Source: JAFGJQ01 sp964495075 (GTDB taxonomy: Bacteria > Planctomycetota > Phycisphaerae > UBA1845). From it: 64,000 nucleotides of DNA. The notes under the pieces are model-generated. The model was not told the DNA's origin, searched no databases, and worked only from the letters and a program-made list of their open reading frames with translations. The position numbers were made by a program, and so were the translations under genes. Position 1 is the first letter of the stretch. Each line of letters begins with the position of its first letter. Shown one piece after another: positions 27,848 to 37,136 of this stretch. The DNA lies in the NCBI GenBank assembly GCA_964495075.1, contig CAZBUJ010000002.1, forward strand, positions 1 through 64,000. Reading direction: 5' to 3'.

Positions 27848-28948
27848 ATGCGAAGCCTCCTGGTGATGATGGCGACGGCAGTTATGACGCTCACAAACAC
27901 CGTGCGAGCCGACGAGACAGCGGACGAACCCCAGCTCGGGGCCGCCGCGGTGGACCGGTTCGCAAACCTCGCCCTCGAGTGCGTGCATCAGGAGTACCCC
28001 AACAAGATCTCGCACGTGATGATCTCGGACGCGGACGCGAAACCACCCCGCGAACTGACGCCCGTGTTCTACGGCTGCTTCGACTGGCACTCCGCCGTCC
28101 ACGGCCACTGGCTGCTCGTGCGATTGTGCCGCACATACCCCGACGCGCCGTTCGTTCCACGGGCCCGGGCCGCGCTGGCCGCGAGCTTCACCCCCGAAAA
28201 GGTGGCCGGCGAAATCGCCTACATCGCCCACGAAAAACGCGGGACGTTCGAGCGGCCGTACGGGTTGGCCTGGCTGCTACAACTGTCGGCCGAGTTGCAC
28301 GAATGGGATGATGCCCAGGCCCAACAGTGGGCCAAGACACTTGAACCGCTGGAACAGGAAGCCGCCAGGCGGATCAAGGCGTGGCTGCCCAAAATGTCGC
28401 ACCCCGATCGAACCGGCTGGCACAGTCAGACGGCGTTCGCCCTGGGCCTCACTCTCGACTGGGCACGCAGTCGCGGCGATCGTGACATGGAACGCCTCAT
28501 CGAACGACGAGCCCGCGACTATTATCTCAACGATCGCGGGGCGAGCCTCGCCTTCGAGCCGGGCGGTCAGGACTTCCTGTCGCCCGCCATCGCCGAAGCG
28601 GACCTGATGCGACGCGTGCTGCCCCCCGTCGAATTCGCGGCGTGGCTGGGCGGCTTCCTGCCCGACCTGAACCTCAACGCGCCCGACCACTGGCTCGAGC
28701 CGGCCGTGGTGACGGACAGGTCGGACGGCCACCTGGTCCACCTCGACGGACTGAATCTGTCGCGGGCCTGGATGCTGGAGGGGATCGTGGCCGGTCTTCC
28801 GCCTGGCGACCCGCGGGCCAAGCCGCTGCTCACCGCGGCCAGCGCACACCGCCGGGCCGGGCTGGCCGCCATCAGCGATCAGGAATACGAAGGTGGTCAC
28901 TGGCTGGGGAGCTTCGCCGTATACCTGGTGACGCGGCGCGGACTGTAA
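27848..28948 (+). CDS. DUF2891 family exported protein
   Basis: 366 residues, function unknown. An N-terminal signal peptide (about residues 1-21, ending VRA) is followed by a helical domain typical of DUF2891: CVHQEYPNKISHVM, YGCFDWHSAVHGHWLL, ERPYGLAWLLQL, then HPDRTGWHSQTAFALGL and LEPGGQDFLSP-like elements. The many conserved His and Trp residues suggest an alpha/alpha barrel with a catalytic or binding pocket. Most DUF2891 relatives I know lack an obvious signal, so periplasmic location is notable. Single gene with its own -10 box. Confidence 0.82.
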   Translation: MRSLLVMMATAVMTLTNTVRADETADEPQLGAAAVDRFANLALECVHQEYPNKISHVMISDADAKPPRELTPVFYGCFDWHSAVHGHWLLVRLCRTYPDAPFVPRARAALAASFTPEKVAGEIAYIAHEKRGTFERPYGLAWLLQLSAELHEWDDAQAQQWAKTLEPLEQEAARRIKAWLPKMSHPDRTGWHSQTAFALGLTLDWARSRGDRDMERLIERRARDYYLNDRGASLAFEPGGQDFLSPAIAEADLMRRVLPPVEFAAWLGGFLPDLNLNAPDHWLEPAVVTDRSDGHLVHLDGLNLSRAWMLEGIVAGLPPGDPRAKPLLTAASAHRRAGLAAISDQEYEGGHWLGSFAVYLVTRRGL

Positions 28949-29312
28949 GGGCAAGCAAACTGCGAATCACAAACCGCGAACCACATACTCGGAGTGAGGC
29001 ATCGTGTGCGCTCTGTGGCACGTGGCGTCAACGATTCGCTGTGCCTTCTCCCTTCTCCTCCCTCCGCCGAAGGCCTCCGACCGGTCGGCATTCTCTCGTG
29101 AAGCGACGCACGGAACAGGCAGGGTTCGCAATACGTGCGGTGAGCGGGTATGCTGAACAGTCACGGCGTCGCCGGGGCCGGATGACGCGGGTAACGGGGA
29201 GTGTCCTCGCGGTCGCGACGCCCGCCAGGCGCGTGAGACGGCGCCGGAGGTCGGGGATCGGCATCCCTTCCAACACAACGGTTCAGACGTGAATCCATGT
29301 AAGGGGTGTACC
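28949..29312. other. Gene-free stretch before the Cys-repeat protein
   Basis: 364 bases without a supported gene. It contains a degenerate repeat (GCGAATCACAAACCGCGAAC) right after the DUF2891 stop and a pyrimidine tract at 29041-29061, the complement of the purine-rich repeat described under findings. Confidence 0.5.
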
Positions 29313-31256
29313 ATGAACACCAGACGCTGGGTTGTGACGATGTTGGTCGCGGGGATCAGTATGGGCGTTGCGGTCCACGAGGCACGCGCCCTGGGTGCGT
29401 GCTGTCTCGCCGACGAGTGCCGACCGGCCGTGGACGAGGGCGCGTGCAGCGCGATGGGCGGTTTCTTCATGGACGGGGCGGATTGCGCCGACGATCCGTG
29501 CGGGACCGGGGCCTGCTGCGCAGAGCTGACCTGCATCATGACGGACGCTTACCGTTGCCTGATGGGCGCCCGGGACTTCCAAGGCGCGGGCACCGACTGC
29601 GCGGACGATCCGTGCGCGATCAGCGTCGGGGCGTGCTGCGTGGTGGACGAGTGCAGCATCGTGGAAGAGGACGAGTGCCTTGCCGCCGACGGCACGTGGC
29701 TCGGGCCGGGGTCGAACTGTGTACTGGACCCGTGCGATCTCGGCGCGTGTTGCCTGGGGGAAGAGTGTCTCGACGGGCCGCAGTACGAATGCGCGGCGGC
29801 CGGTGGCGAATTCATCCCGGGCGCCGCCTGCGAGACCGATCCCTGCGCCGAACCGGACGACTGCCCGCCCGGTTCACTATACTCGCAAACCAAGGACGGC
29901 CCGGACGATTTCAACGGGTATACGTCGGAGGCGTCCACGGGGATTATCCGGTTCGATGATTTCTTCGGTGTGGCCGGTTCGATCGAAGGCGTGCTCTGGT
30001 GGGGTTTCGACCTCATCTTCGATGGCACAGGATTCATCGAGTGCGAGGAACTGGACCCGCCCTTCGACATCACGTTCTACACGGATGCCGGCGGGTACCC
30101 TGGCCCGGCCGTCTGTTCGTATACGTTGATCGCCTCGCGCACGCCGTTGGGGATCACGTACCTCGGGGCGGAGTTGAACGAGTACAAGGTGGTGCTGCCC
30201 GAGCCGTGCGTGCTGGTGAACGGCTGGGTGTCGATCGTCGGACGGGGCGATCCCGACTGCCGGTTCATGTGGCTGAGCGGCGGGCGCGGCCGATCGTACT
30301 GCGAGGGGTGCTTTGCACCATGGGAAACCGAGGACCTGAGCTTCTGCCTGACCGGGCCGGTGGGCGGCGTGCCCGGCGCCTGTTGCGACGACACCACGGC
30401 CATGTGCACGGACGACGTGGATATCACGCAGTGCGTTGAGGCGGATCAGCGGTTCTCGCCTGGCAAGCCGTGCGACGACCTCGAGCCGGCGTGCGGTATC
30501 GTGCTCGGCGCCTGCTGCTTCGACGACGCCTCCTGCTCGCTGGAAATCGAGACCGATTGCCAGGACCTCGGCGGCAACTGGCTCGGCGGTTGGACGCTGT
30601 GCGAGCGGTGCCCCTGCCTGACACCGTGCCCGGGGGGCGGGGTCGCGGAGGGCGAACCCGTCTGCTACGACGGGTACGAAGACCTGTTTAACGGCGGGTG
30701 TGACGGCGCGGTCGAGGCGTTCTCACCGATCGCGCTATGCGAGGCGGTGTGCGGGCAAAGCGGTGTTTTTGTCAAGGACGGGGACTTCGTCCCGGACTAC
30801 GACTGGTACGAGATCGAGATCACCACCGCCACGCTGCTCACCTGGACGGTGGAAGCGGAGTTTGAAGTGGGGGCGTGGGTCATCGACGGCCGGGCCGGGT
30901 GCGCCGGCGCCGTGATCCTTGACGCCCAAGGTCAGTTCGAATGTACGCCGGCCTCGGTGACGGTGGCGGTGGACCCCGGCACGTACTGGCTGGTGGTCGG
31001 GCCGCTCGCGGCCAGCGATGCGGCGACGTGCGGCGCCCACTACGTCGCCCGGGCCACCGCGTCGGGTGGCTGCCCCGGCGACTGCGACGGCGACGGCACG
31101 GTCACGCTTGCCGATTATCCGCTGTTTGAGGCCTGCATGCTCGGACCGGACGGCGGGGTCGAATCGGGCTGTACGTGTGCGGACATCAACGGCGACGGCA
31201 CAGTGGACCTGCAAGACGGCGCCGGCTTCCAGCGCGGCCTTCGGCCGAGCGAGTAG
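29313..31256 (+). CDS. Secreted Cys-rich repeat protein with dockerin-like C-terminus
   Basis: 647-residue exported protein. Signal peptide residues 1-26 (ending EARA). Residues 28-178 are four tandem units of about 36-38 residues with pattern GACC-x4-C-x7-C...C-x4-C, each with six Cys. Two more units follow at about 355-434. Between them lies a beta-rich domain (PPFDITFYTDAGGYPGP) and after them a PPC-like region. The C-terminus (about 589-645) has two Asp-rich loops, GDCDGDGTVTLADY and DINGDGTVDLQDG, as in dockerin type I or EF-hand calcium loops. Such endings are common in Phycisphaerae surface proteins. ATG 29313 follows AAGGGG by six bases. Probably extracellular or cell-surface; no enzymatic motif. 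Confidence 0.82.
   Translation: MNTRRWVVTMLVAGISMGVAVHEARALGACCLADECRPAVDEGACSAMGGFFMDGADCADDPCGTGACCAELTCIMTDAYRCLMGARDFQGAGTDCADDPCAISVGACCVVDECSIVEEDECLAADGTWLGPGSNCVLDPCDLGACCLGEECLDGPQYECAAAGGEFIPGAACETDPCAEPDDCPPGSLYSQTKDGPDDFNGYTSEASTGIIRFDDFFGVAGSIEGVLWWGFDLIFDGTGFIECEELDPPFDITFYTDAGGYPGPAVCSYTLIASRTPLGITYLGAELNEYKVVLPEPCVLVNGWVSIVGRGDPDCRFMWLSGGRGRSYCEGCFAPWETEDLSFCLTGPVGGVPGACCDDTTAMCTDDVDITQCVEADQRFSPGKPCDDLEPACGIVLGACCFDDASCSLEIETDCQDLGGNWLGGWTLCERCPCLTPCPGGGVAEGEPVCYDGYEDLFNGGCDGAVEAFSPIALCEAVCGQSGVFVKDGDFVPDYDWYEIEITTATLLTWTVEAEFEVGAWVIDGRAGCAGAVILDAQGQFECTPASVTVAVDPGTYWLVVGPLAASDAATCGAHYVARATASGGCPGDCDGDGTVTLADYPLFEACMLGPDGGVESGCTCADINGDGTVDLQDGAGFQRGLRPSE
29394..29846 (+). repeat. 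Four tandem Cys-rich GACC units
   Basis: Four in-frame repeats of about 36 codons each, with the GACC...DPC frame conserved and the loops divergent. Two further separated units lie at 30375-30616. Six Cys per unit suggests three disulfides in each. Confidence 0.85.
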
Positions 31257-31496
31257 AGCGTGGCCAGTAGAGAAAGACGAGAGCAGAAAGGAGAGGGTGG
31301 AAGAGGAGAGCAGCGCCGGGCGATTACGGCAACCGGCGCGGGTTGGCGAGGAAGCGGGCGACGGCCTGAGGCAGGACCGGTAAATCCCGCGCTACGATGG
31401 CCCGCCGCCGCTTTTCGGCACTATGCACGATTGGACGCCATCGCCACTCGGCCAACAAACCGACCACGGTGATTCCTCATCGCAACTCGTGTTTCG

Positions 31497-33077
31497 TCAT
31501 TCACTCCCATTCCCGCGCAACGGCAAGACGGAAATCTCCTTGGCGTCTTTCGGCGGACAGAAGTCGAAATGACTCGTCCGGTAGCTCGGGTTGATCTGCC
31601 AGCGCGTCAGCGTCGCGATGTACCGCGGTGCCTGGTCCTTGTCCAGATAGTCGATGACCACCTTGTGCGGCACCGGCGAATCGCCGACCGCGATCCAGAT
31701 CTGCCATTCGACACCGGGACCGGAGAACACCAGGTGATGGCAGTCTTTCCGCCCCGCCCGGTGGACGCCCAGGTATCGCCCCTCTTCGATCCCCTTGATC
31801 ATGAGCTGGAATGAGTCGGTATACAACAGATCGACAAGCGGCGGCGTGACGCCGAACCGTTCGACGATGTCGTCGAGCATCTCGTCGATGCGGGCGGGCA
31901 CCTTGGCCGTGCCGTACACGTTGTGCTTGCGATCGAACAAGGTCAGCCGGTCCCCGCGGTAATACACGCGGTGGTCGCCGCCCACCGACTCCGCCCGCAC
32001 CCGAATCCGGTTGGGCCGCTCCACGTCGACCAGTCGCTTCGTGGAGACCTGGACCTTCTGACCGGACGGGTCGACCTGATCCATCGTGTCGTGGACCGCG
32101 AACGTGAACGTGCGGAGCCCGCCCAGGTACGTGCACATCGCTTCCAGCGTGTCGAACGGGTCCGGCGGGGCCGGCGGGCTGGCGGGTGCCGCCGGGGGCG
32201 CAGCACCTCCAGTCGCTTTCTCGTCCGGCGGCGACGCGACCTCGAACGCGACCTTCCCATCCTTCAGGGTCTTCTTGTAGTACACGCCGTTGTGGACGAA
32301 GTACGTTTCGCCATCGACGTCCACGGTTTCAAACTTGATCCCCGAGCCGTCATAGACCATCCCTACCGGCGGGTAGCTCTCCACGTACCGCGCGTTGCCT
32401 CGATAGTAGTAGGGATAGTAGTAGGGGTAGTTCCAGGGCTCGCGCGGGTGGGCCAGGAAGGCAAACCCGTACCACCAGTTGTACTTGTAGCAGTCCGGAA
32501 CGCGATCCACGCAGCGATCCCGGTCCCGGCCCGTCACGTCGATCCGGGTTCCCCACGGCGTGTCGATGACGCCGCCCCGCGGCCGGTTCGCGTCGCCGAG
32601 CGGCGCGAGGTCCAGGGCGTGGCAATGATGGACCGGCCCGCCGACCGCGCGGGGTCCGCCGTACCCGCCGCCCCCGCAGCGGCCGGTGCGTCCGCCACGC
32701 CCCAAACGATGGCGATGACCCATCGACCCGTAATTGCGGCGGTATCCTTCGTACGCCTGTCGCCCCAAACTGCCGCGCCCGCCCCACTGCGTCGCCGAAC
32801 TTCCGCGATTGGCCGGGTGCTGGGTCCAACTGTGCCGTGGGGCGGGGCTCACGGTGACCCAGCCCGACGCGCCAGGATAACGACCGGCCAGGTGAACTCC
32901 GCCGTAACCGATCGAACCGCACCCGCCGCTCGACCGGAACCCGCCGCCGAACCCCGCACCGCCACCGCCACCGTGGGTGACCACCGCGTGTTGCATGGCC
33001 ACGGCCTCGCACGGGTCGGAACTGACCGCCACCAGAGGTGCCACCACCCACAGCACGCTTAATCGGTGAACGTTCAT
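31497..33077 (-). CDS. Exported DUF2092 protein with Gly-rich N-terminal region
   Basis: 526-residue protein. A signal peptide (residues about 1-27) leads into a low-complexity Gly/Ser/Arg-rich section (HGGGGGAGFGGGFRSSGG) and a Tyr-rich patch (YPYYYPYYYRGN). A DUF6515-like stretch follows, VGMVYDGSGIKFETVDVDG and YFVHNGVYYKK. After a Pro/Ala linker, residues about 305-515 form a DUF2092 domain, which has a lipoprotein-carrier (LolA/LolB)-like fold: RLVDVERPNRIRVRAE, YRGDRLTLFDRKHNVY. Start ATG 33077 places the signal at the N-terminus. Likely periplasmic, possibly handling lipoprotein or lipid; role not established. Confidence 0.78.
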   Translation of the reverse strand: MNVHRLSVLWVVAPLVAVSSDPCEAVAMQHAVVTHGGGGGAGFGGGFRSSGGCGSIGYGGVHLAGRYPGASGWVTVSPAPRHSWTQHPANRGSSATQWGGRGSLGRQAYEGYRRNYGSMGHRHRLGRGGRTGRCGGGGYGGPRAVGGPVHHCHALDLAPLGDANRPRGGVIDTPWGTRIDVTGRDRDRCVDRVPDCYKYNWWYGFAFLAHPREPWNYPYYYPYYYRGNARYVESYPPVGMVYDGSGIKFETVDVDGETYFVHNGVYYKKTLKDGKVAFEVASPPDEKATGGAAPPAAPASPPAPPDPFDTLEAMCTYLGGLRTFTFAVHDTMDQVDPSGQKVQVSTKRLVDVERPNRIRVRAESVGGDHRVYYRGDRLTLFDRKHNVYGTAKVPARIDEMLDDIVERFGVTPPLVDLLYTDSFQLMIKGIEEGRYLGVHRAGRKDCHHLVFSGPGVEWQIWIAVGDSPVPHKVVIDYLDKDQAPRYIATLTRWQINPSYRTSHFDFCPPKDAKEISVLPLRGNGSE

Positions 33078-33512
33078 CACCAAAGTCGCTGGACGCCTCG
33101 ACGTGGAACCGGCCGGTGGGTTGGAGACTGGCTGCTGGAGCATCACCTCGAGGCCCGGCCGGAGCCCACCCGGACGTCGATACCGCTCTCCTGCCAATCA
33201 TCCTAGCCCCAGTCGCCGGAATCTCAAGTTTAGGGTATCCTGTTCGCCGCGAAGCGCGGAAACGGCGGCGTTAACCTGGCGGAACCAGTCTGATGGCATT
33301 CAAAATCGCGTCCGGCCCGATGCGGGTGGTCGGCGGCGAGACGGAAACCCACCTCGCCCGCGCCGACCGGTTCATCGTCTTCCGGCCCCAACAATACCCG
33401 GACCTCGGCTGGACGCGTCTCCGTGCCCGGCATGGGATGCGACGGTCCGCAATCGACCGCAACGCGAACCCGCAGGCAGTGGAGACGCACGCAAGAAAGT
33501 CGATGGTGTAAT
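33078..33512. other. Divergent gap with one doubtful small frame
   Basis: 435 bases between divergent exported-protein genes. The first 215 bases show nothing recognisable; the remainder is taken up by the small frame called at 33293-33511. No clear promoter boxes. Confidence 0.4.
33293..33511 (+). CDS. Small hypothetical protein, uncertain
   Basis: 72 codons whose first 45 have strongly GC-biased third positions, as in real genes of this window (GETETHLARADRFIVFRPQQ). The last 25 lose that bias. The stop lies one base before the next gene's ATG, compatible with a leader cistron. No signal peptide, no family recognised and no strong ribosome site (GGCGGA ten bases upstream). It could instead be the 5' remnant of a longer gene. 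Confidence 0.35.
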   Translation: MAFKIASGPMRVVGGETETHLARADRFIVFRPQQYPDLGWTRLRARHGMRRSAIDRNANPQAVETHARKSMV

Positions 33513-36500
33513 ATGACTTCGTCCCGTACGACCCAATCGCAGTGGGCAGTGTGCAATCGGCTGATGTGTGCCGCCCTCGTGACGGTGGCCTGGACGGCGC
33601 CGGCGAAGGCGGGCGGCCAGGATCTCCGGGCCGCCGCCAAGATCCAACAGGAACTCGGCAAGCCGTTCTGCTACTTCCTGGTGCCGAGTGACGTACTGGG
33701 GTTCAAGGACTGCCCCGAAGGCACCCAGGTCACGTACGACGGTGCGTTCAATACCGGGTTCAGCGAGTTCGATCTCTTCGCCGGAGCCCCGCTTGCACCG
33801 GTGAACGAACGGGTCAAGACGCTGCACAACGGCTACCTGCCGATCGTCGAGTACACCTTCGTCCGCGACGGCCTGGTCTACAAGGTCCAGGCGTTGGGGG
33901 CACCGCTCGACCTCGACCCGAGGAACGTTCTCATCAACTTCATCCGGGTGACGGTGACCAATCCGTCCGCGGAGCCGGCCCGGGGCGGGGCGGCCGCCGA
34001 ATTCGTCGACCGGCACGGCAAGGCACGGTGTGACCTCGGCTGCCAGGACTGGTACCGCGATCGGTACATGAAAGCCGACGTGTTCGCCAAGTCCGGCCAG
34101 GTGAAGGCCGACAGCGGCAAAGCCTGGCGAGACGAGCATCTCCTGTACACCTACCCCGAAAACGCGTGGCAGAAGGTCGGCGGTCACCATCACCAGGTCG
34201 CGTACGAGATCTCGCTGGAGCCCGGCGCCTCACAGCAGTTCGACTTCAAGGTCCCCTATGTCCCGGTCCACAAATCGCACGGCGCGGTAGTCGAGGCGAT
34301 CGCGGCCGCAGGGTACGACGACTACCTCGCCCGGGTCGAGGCCTTCTGGGAGGACCAACTCCGACAGGCCGTCCAAATCGACCTGCCCGACCCAAAGGTC
34401 GTGAACACCATGCGCTCCAGCATCGTCTACGACCTGATCGCCCGCGACATCTCTTCCGACGGAAAACGGTACATCCAGAAGGTCAACGAGTTTCAGTACG
34501 ACAACTTCTACCCCCGCGACTCCGCTTACATCATCCGGACGTACGACCTGCTCGGCTTGCACGACATCGCCGGCCAGACGGTCGAACACTTCCTGACCTA
34601 CGACGACCAGGGCCGGCCCAACGGGCTGCGCCGGCTGATGCCCGACGACTGGGGGCAATCGCTGTGGGCGATCGGGTCACACTTCCGCTCAACCGGTGAC
34701 TTGAACTTCGCGAAGCGCGTGTATTCGGCCATCCCGCCGCACGTAGCCGCCTTCGAGGCGGCGTGCCAACGCGACCCGCTCGGACTCTGGCCGGCCGCCG
34801 GCCTGTACGACAACGAGATGATCAACGGCCACTACACCGGCCACAGCTTCTGGGCCCTGCTGGGCCTGCGCGAAGCTATAAACCTCGCCCGGAGCCTCCA
34901 CAAGGAGGACGACGCGATCGCCTTCACTCAACTTCACGACCGTTACCGGGAGCGGTTCATGAAACGGCTCAACGCGGTGGCCGCCCAGGCGGAAGGCTAT
35001 ATCCCGCCCGGCCTCGAGGATCCCGCCGCCGGCTGCGACTGGGCGAACGGGTCGGCCGGCGTCTATCCGTTCGGCGTGCTCAAGCCGCACGACCCGCTGG
35101 TGACGGCCACCGTGCAGACGATCCGCGACTACAAGTACCGCGAAGGCATCATGACCTATGGCCCCAATGCGTGGTACGTCAAGGAGCGCAGTCGCTACAT
35201 GGCCCCGGCCGACCCCGGCTGGCTCCACCACTACGACACCTTCTACATCGCGCAGACCCTGCTGGCCCGGGGCGAGCAACGAAAGGTCATCGAGGATCTC
35301 TACTCCGTACTGGCCCACACCAGCGCCACCAACGCCGGGTTCGAATTCACCATCCGACCCTGGGGCGACCGCGACCCGAACGGCAACTACCCGCCGCACG
35401 GCTGGTTCGCCGCCCGGTACAACGAACTGCTCCGCAACATGCTGCTCCGAGAAGAGGACGACGACCTGCACGTCGCGTCCGCCCTGTCGCCGGTCTGGAT
35501 CGCGCCGGGGAAACGGGTCAGCGTGGGCAAGGGAGCGACCACGTTCGGCACGCTGTCGTTCGACATCGACGCCACGGCGTCGGGGGCGGTTGTCGATTTC
35601 CAGGCACGGTGGCGCAACCCGCCGCGCCGCCTCCTGTTCCACGTGCCGTGGTTCGTCGAGCTGACGTCGGCCGCGGCGGACGGACAGACCATCAACAACG
35701 ACGGCCGCGTGGTGGTGGTGCCGCCGACCGTCAAGAAACTCGAACTTGCATGGCGATGGAAGGAAAAGCCGGACCTCAGCTACCGCCGGGCCGTGCTGCA
35801 TTACCTCGACAAGTACTATCACCGCCCGCCCGACGCGGACTATTGCTTCTTGTTCCCCACCCCCCGCCCGCCCCGCCTCCGCAACGAATTCGGCGTCTTT
35901 ACCGAATCCATCGACGTGGACATGTACGTGCCGGGGGGAGCGGGCACGATCTATTACACTACCGACGACCGTCCGCCCGACGAGAAGGCCACCCGGTACA
36001 CCGGGCCCGTACACCTGACGGAAACGACGACGCTCAACGCCGTCGCCATCACCGACGACGGCCGCCGCAGCGGCACGACGCAGGTGACGTTGACCAAGGC
36101 CGCCCCGCGCCCGCCCGACAATCCGGCCCGGTCGGCGCCCGGGCTTCGCTACCAGGTTTACCACGGAGTCTGGAAAACGCTGCCGGACTTCAGTGCGATG
36201 GACGTGATATCCGAGAGCACAGCTTCGACCTTCAGCCTGGACCAGGTGAACGTCCGGGATGATCACTACGGTATCGTGTTCAGCGGCTACATCCGGATTC
36301 CGCGCGACGGCGCGTACCGGTTCTTCACGGCCTCCGACGACGGCAGTCGCCTCAGCATCGGGTCCACCCGCGTCGTGGACAACGACGGCCTGCACATGTG
36401 GCGCGAGGAAAGCGGCGTGATCGCGTTGGGGGAGGGGCTGCACGCGATACAGGTCACGTTCTTCGAACGCGATGGCGCGGCTCGGCTGCGGGTGAGCTAC

Positions 36501-36560
36501 GAAGGGCCGGGGATCGAGAAACAGGAAATCCCCGCCGCCGCGATCGCAAGAAGCGAATGA
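33513..36560 (+). CDS. Secreted glycoside-hydrolase-like protein with chitobiase-C and PA14 domains
   Basis: 1015-residue exported protein, probably acting on a polysaccharide. A signal peptide (residues about 12-31) precedes a beta-sandwich domain and an (alpha/alpha)6-barrel region at about 290-650: QYDNFYPRDSAYIIRTYDLL, MPDDWGQSLWAIGSHF, GLYDNEMINGHYTGHSFWAL. The layout resembles GH63/GH15-type glucosidases. A CHB_HEX_C-like module (IYYTTDDRPPDEKATRYTGP) lies near 810-870. A PA14 domain (YIRIPRDGAYRFFTASDDGS) at about 875-1010 is probably carbohydrate-binding. ATG 33513 gives the shortest n-region. Substrate unknown; the catalytic acid pair cannot be assigned by eye. Confidence 0.78.
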   Translation: MTSSRTTQSQWAVCNRLMCAALVTVAWTAPAKAGGQDLRAAAKIQQELGKPFCYFLVPSDVLGFKDCPEGTQVTYDGAFNTGFSEFDLFAGAPLAPVNERVKTLHNGYLPIVEYTFVRDGLVYKVQALGAPLDLDPRNVLINFIRVTVTNPSAEPARGGAAAEFVDRHGKARCDLGCQDWYRDRYMKADVFAKSGQVKADSGKAWRDEHLLYTYPENAWQKVGGHHHQVAYEISLEPGASQQFDFKVPYVPVHKSHGAVVEAIAAAGYDDYLARVEAFWEDQLRQAVQIDLPDPKVVNTMRSSIVYDLIARDISSDGKRYIQKVNEFQYDNFYPRDSAYIIRTYDLLGLHDIAGQTVEHFLTYDDQGRPNGLRRLMPDDWGQSLWAIGSHFRSTGDLNFAKRVYSAIPPHVAAFEAACQRDPLGLWPAAGLYDNEMINGHYTGHSFWALLGLREAINLARSLHKEDDAIAFTQLHDRYRERFMKRLNAVAAQAEGYIPPGLEDPAAGCDWANGSAGVYPFGVLKPHDPLVTATVQTIRDYKYREGIMTYGPNAWYVKERSRYMAPADPGWLHHYDTFYIAQTLLARGEQRKVIEDLYSVLAHTSATNAGFEFTIRPWGDRDPNGNYPPHGWFAARYNELLRNMLLREEDDDLHVASALSPVWIAPGKRVSVGKGATTFGTLSFDIDATASGAVVDFQARWRNPPRRLLFHVPWFVELTSAAADGQTINNDGRVVVVPPTVKKLELAWRWKEKPDLSYRRAVLHYLDKYYHRPPDADYCFLFPTPRPPRLRNEFGVFTESIDVDMYVPGGAGTIYYTTDDRPPDEKATRYTGPVHLTETTTLNAVAITDDGRRSGTTQVTLTKAAPRPPDNPARSAPGLRYQVYHGVWKTLPDFSAMDVISESTASTFSLDQVNVRDDHYGIVFSGYIRIPRDGAYRFFTASDDGSRLSIGSTRVVDNDGLHMWREESGVIALGEGLHAIQVTFFERDGAARLRVSYEGPGIEKQEIPAAAIARSE

Positions 36561-36605
36561 GTCGCACAGATTGGTAATCGGTAACTCGCCCTGTCCGACG
36601 CGGCG

Positions 36606-36980
36606 TTATCCGTACCCCAATTCGTGAAGATCGTCTTCGTCAAGTCCAAAGTGGTGCCCCACCTCGTGCAGCACGGTCTTGCGGATCTGCCTGACGATCT
36701 GCCGGCGTGTCCGACAGAGGCGTTGGATGTTGTTCTGGTAGATGGCGATCCGTTCCGGCCAGCGGTAGGGAGTGTTCACGCTCTGCATCGGCAACGGCGT
36801 GCCGTGATAGAGCCCCAGCAGGCTCCGCGGATCGTCGATGCCGACCGCCTCGCAATCGGCCGCCGACGGCATGTCTTCCACGTCGACCGACAGGTTCTCC
36901 AGGTACGGCAGGAACTGCTCCGGCACTTCGTCCAGCGCCTCGCGAACCAACTCCTCGAATTCCTCACGACTCACTCGCAT
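36606..36980 (-). CDS. Small metallopeptidase, minimal zincin (DUF1025 type)
   Basis: 124-residue cytosolic protein with a zinc-protease signature HEVGHHFGLDEDD at residues 105-117 (HExxHxxxxxD). The upstream YRWPERIAIYQNNIQRLCR and LLGLYHG elements are characteristic of this minimal zincin family. The whole family is about 120-140 residues, so it is complete. Substrate unknown. Convergent with the preceding glycoside-hydrolase-like gene and divergent from sppA. Confidence 0.88.
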   Translation of the reverse strand: MRVSREEFEELVREALDEVPEQFLPYLENLSVDVEDMPSAADCEAVGIDDPRSLLGLYHGTPLPMQSVNTPYRWPERIAIYQNNIQRLCRTRRQIVRQIRKTVLHEVGHHFGLDEDDLHELGYG

Positions 36981-37136
36981 GCGCGACTCTCTCGTTGGCA
37001 GCCGTCTTCACGTGCCCCCGCTCGCGGCCCAAGACCGCGGCCGCATTGTACCGCGCCGGGGCGAGCCGGTAGAATGCCCGCGACCCGCACGGATGCCGTG
37101 CGGCAATCGTCTGGCAACTTCCCGGAGGTAACTGTG

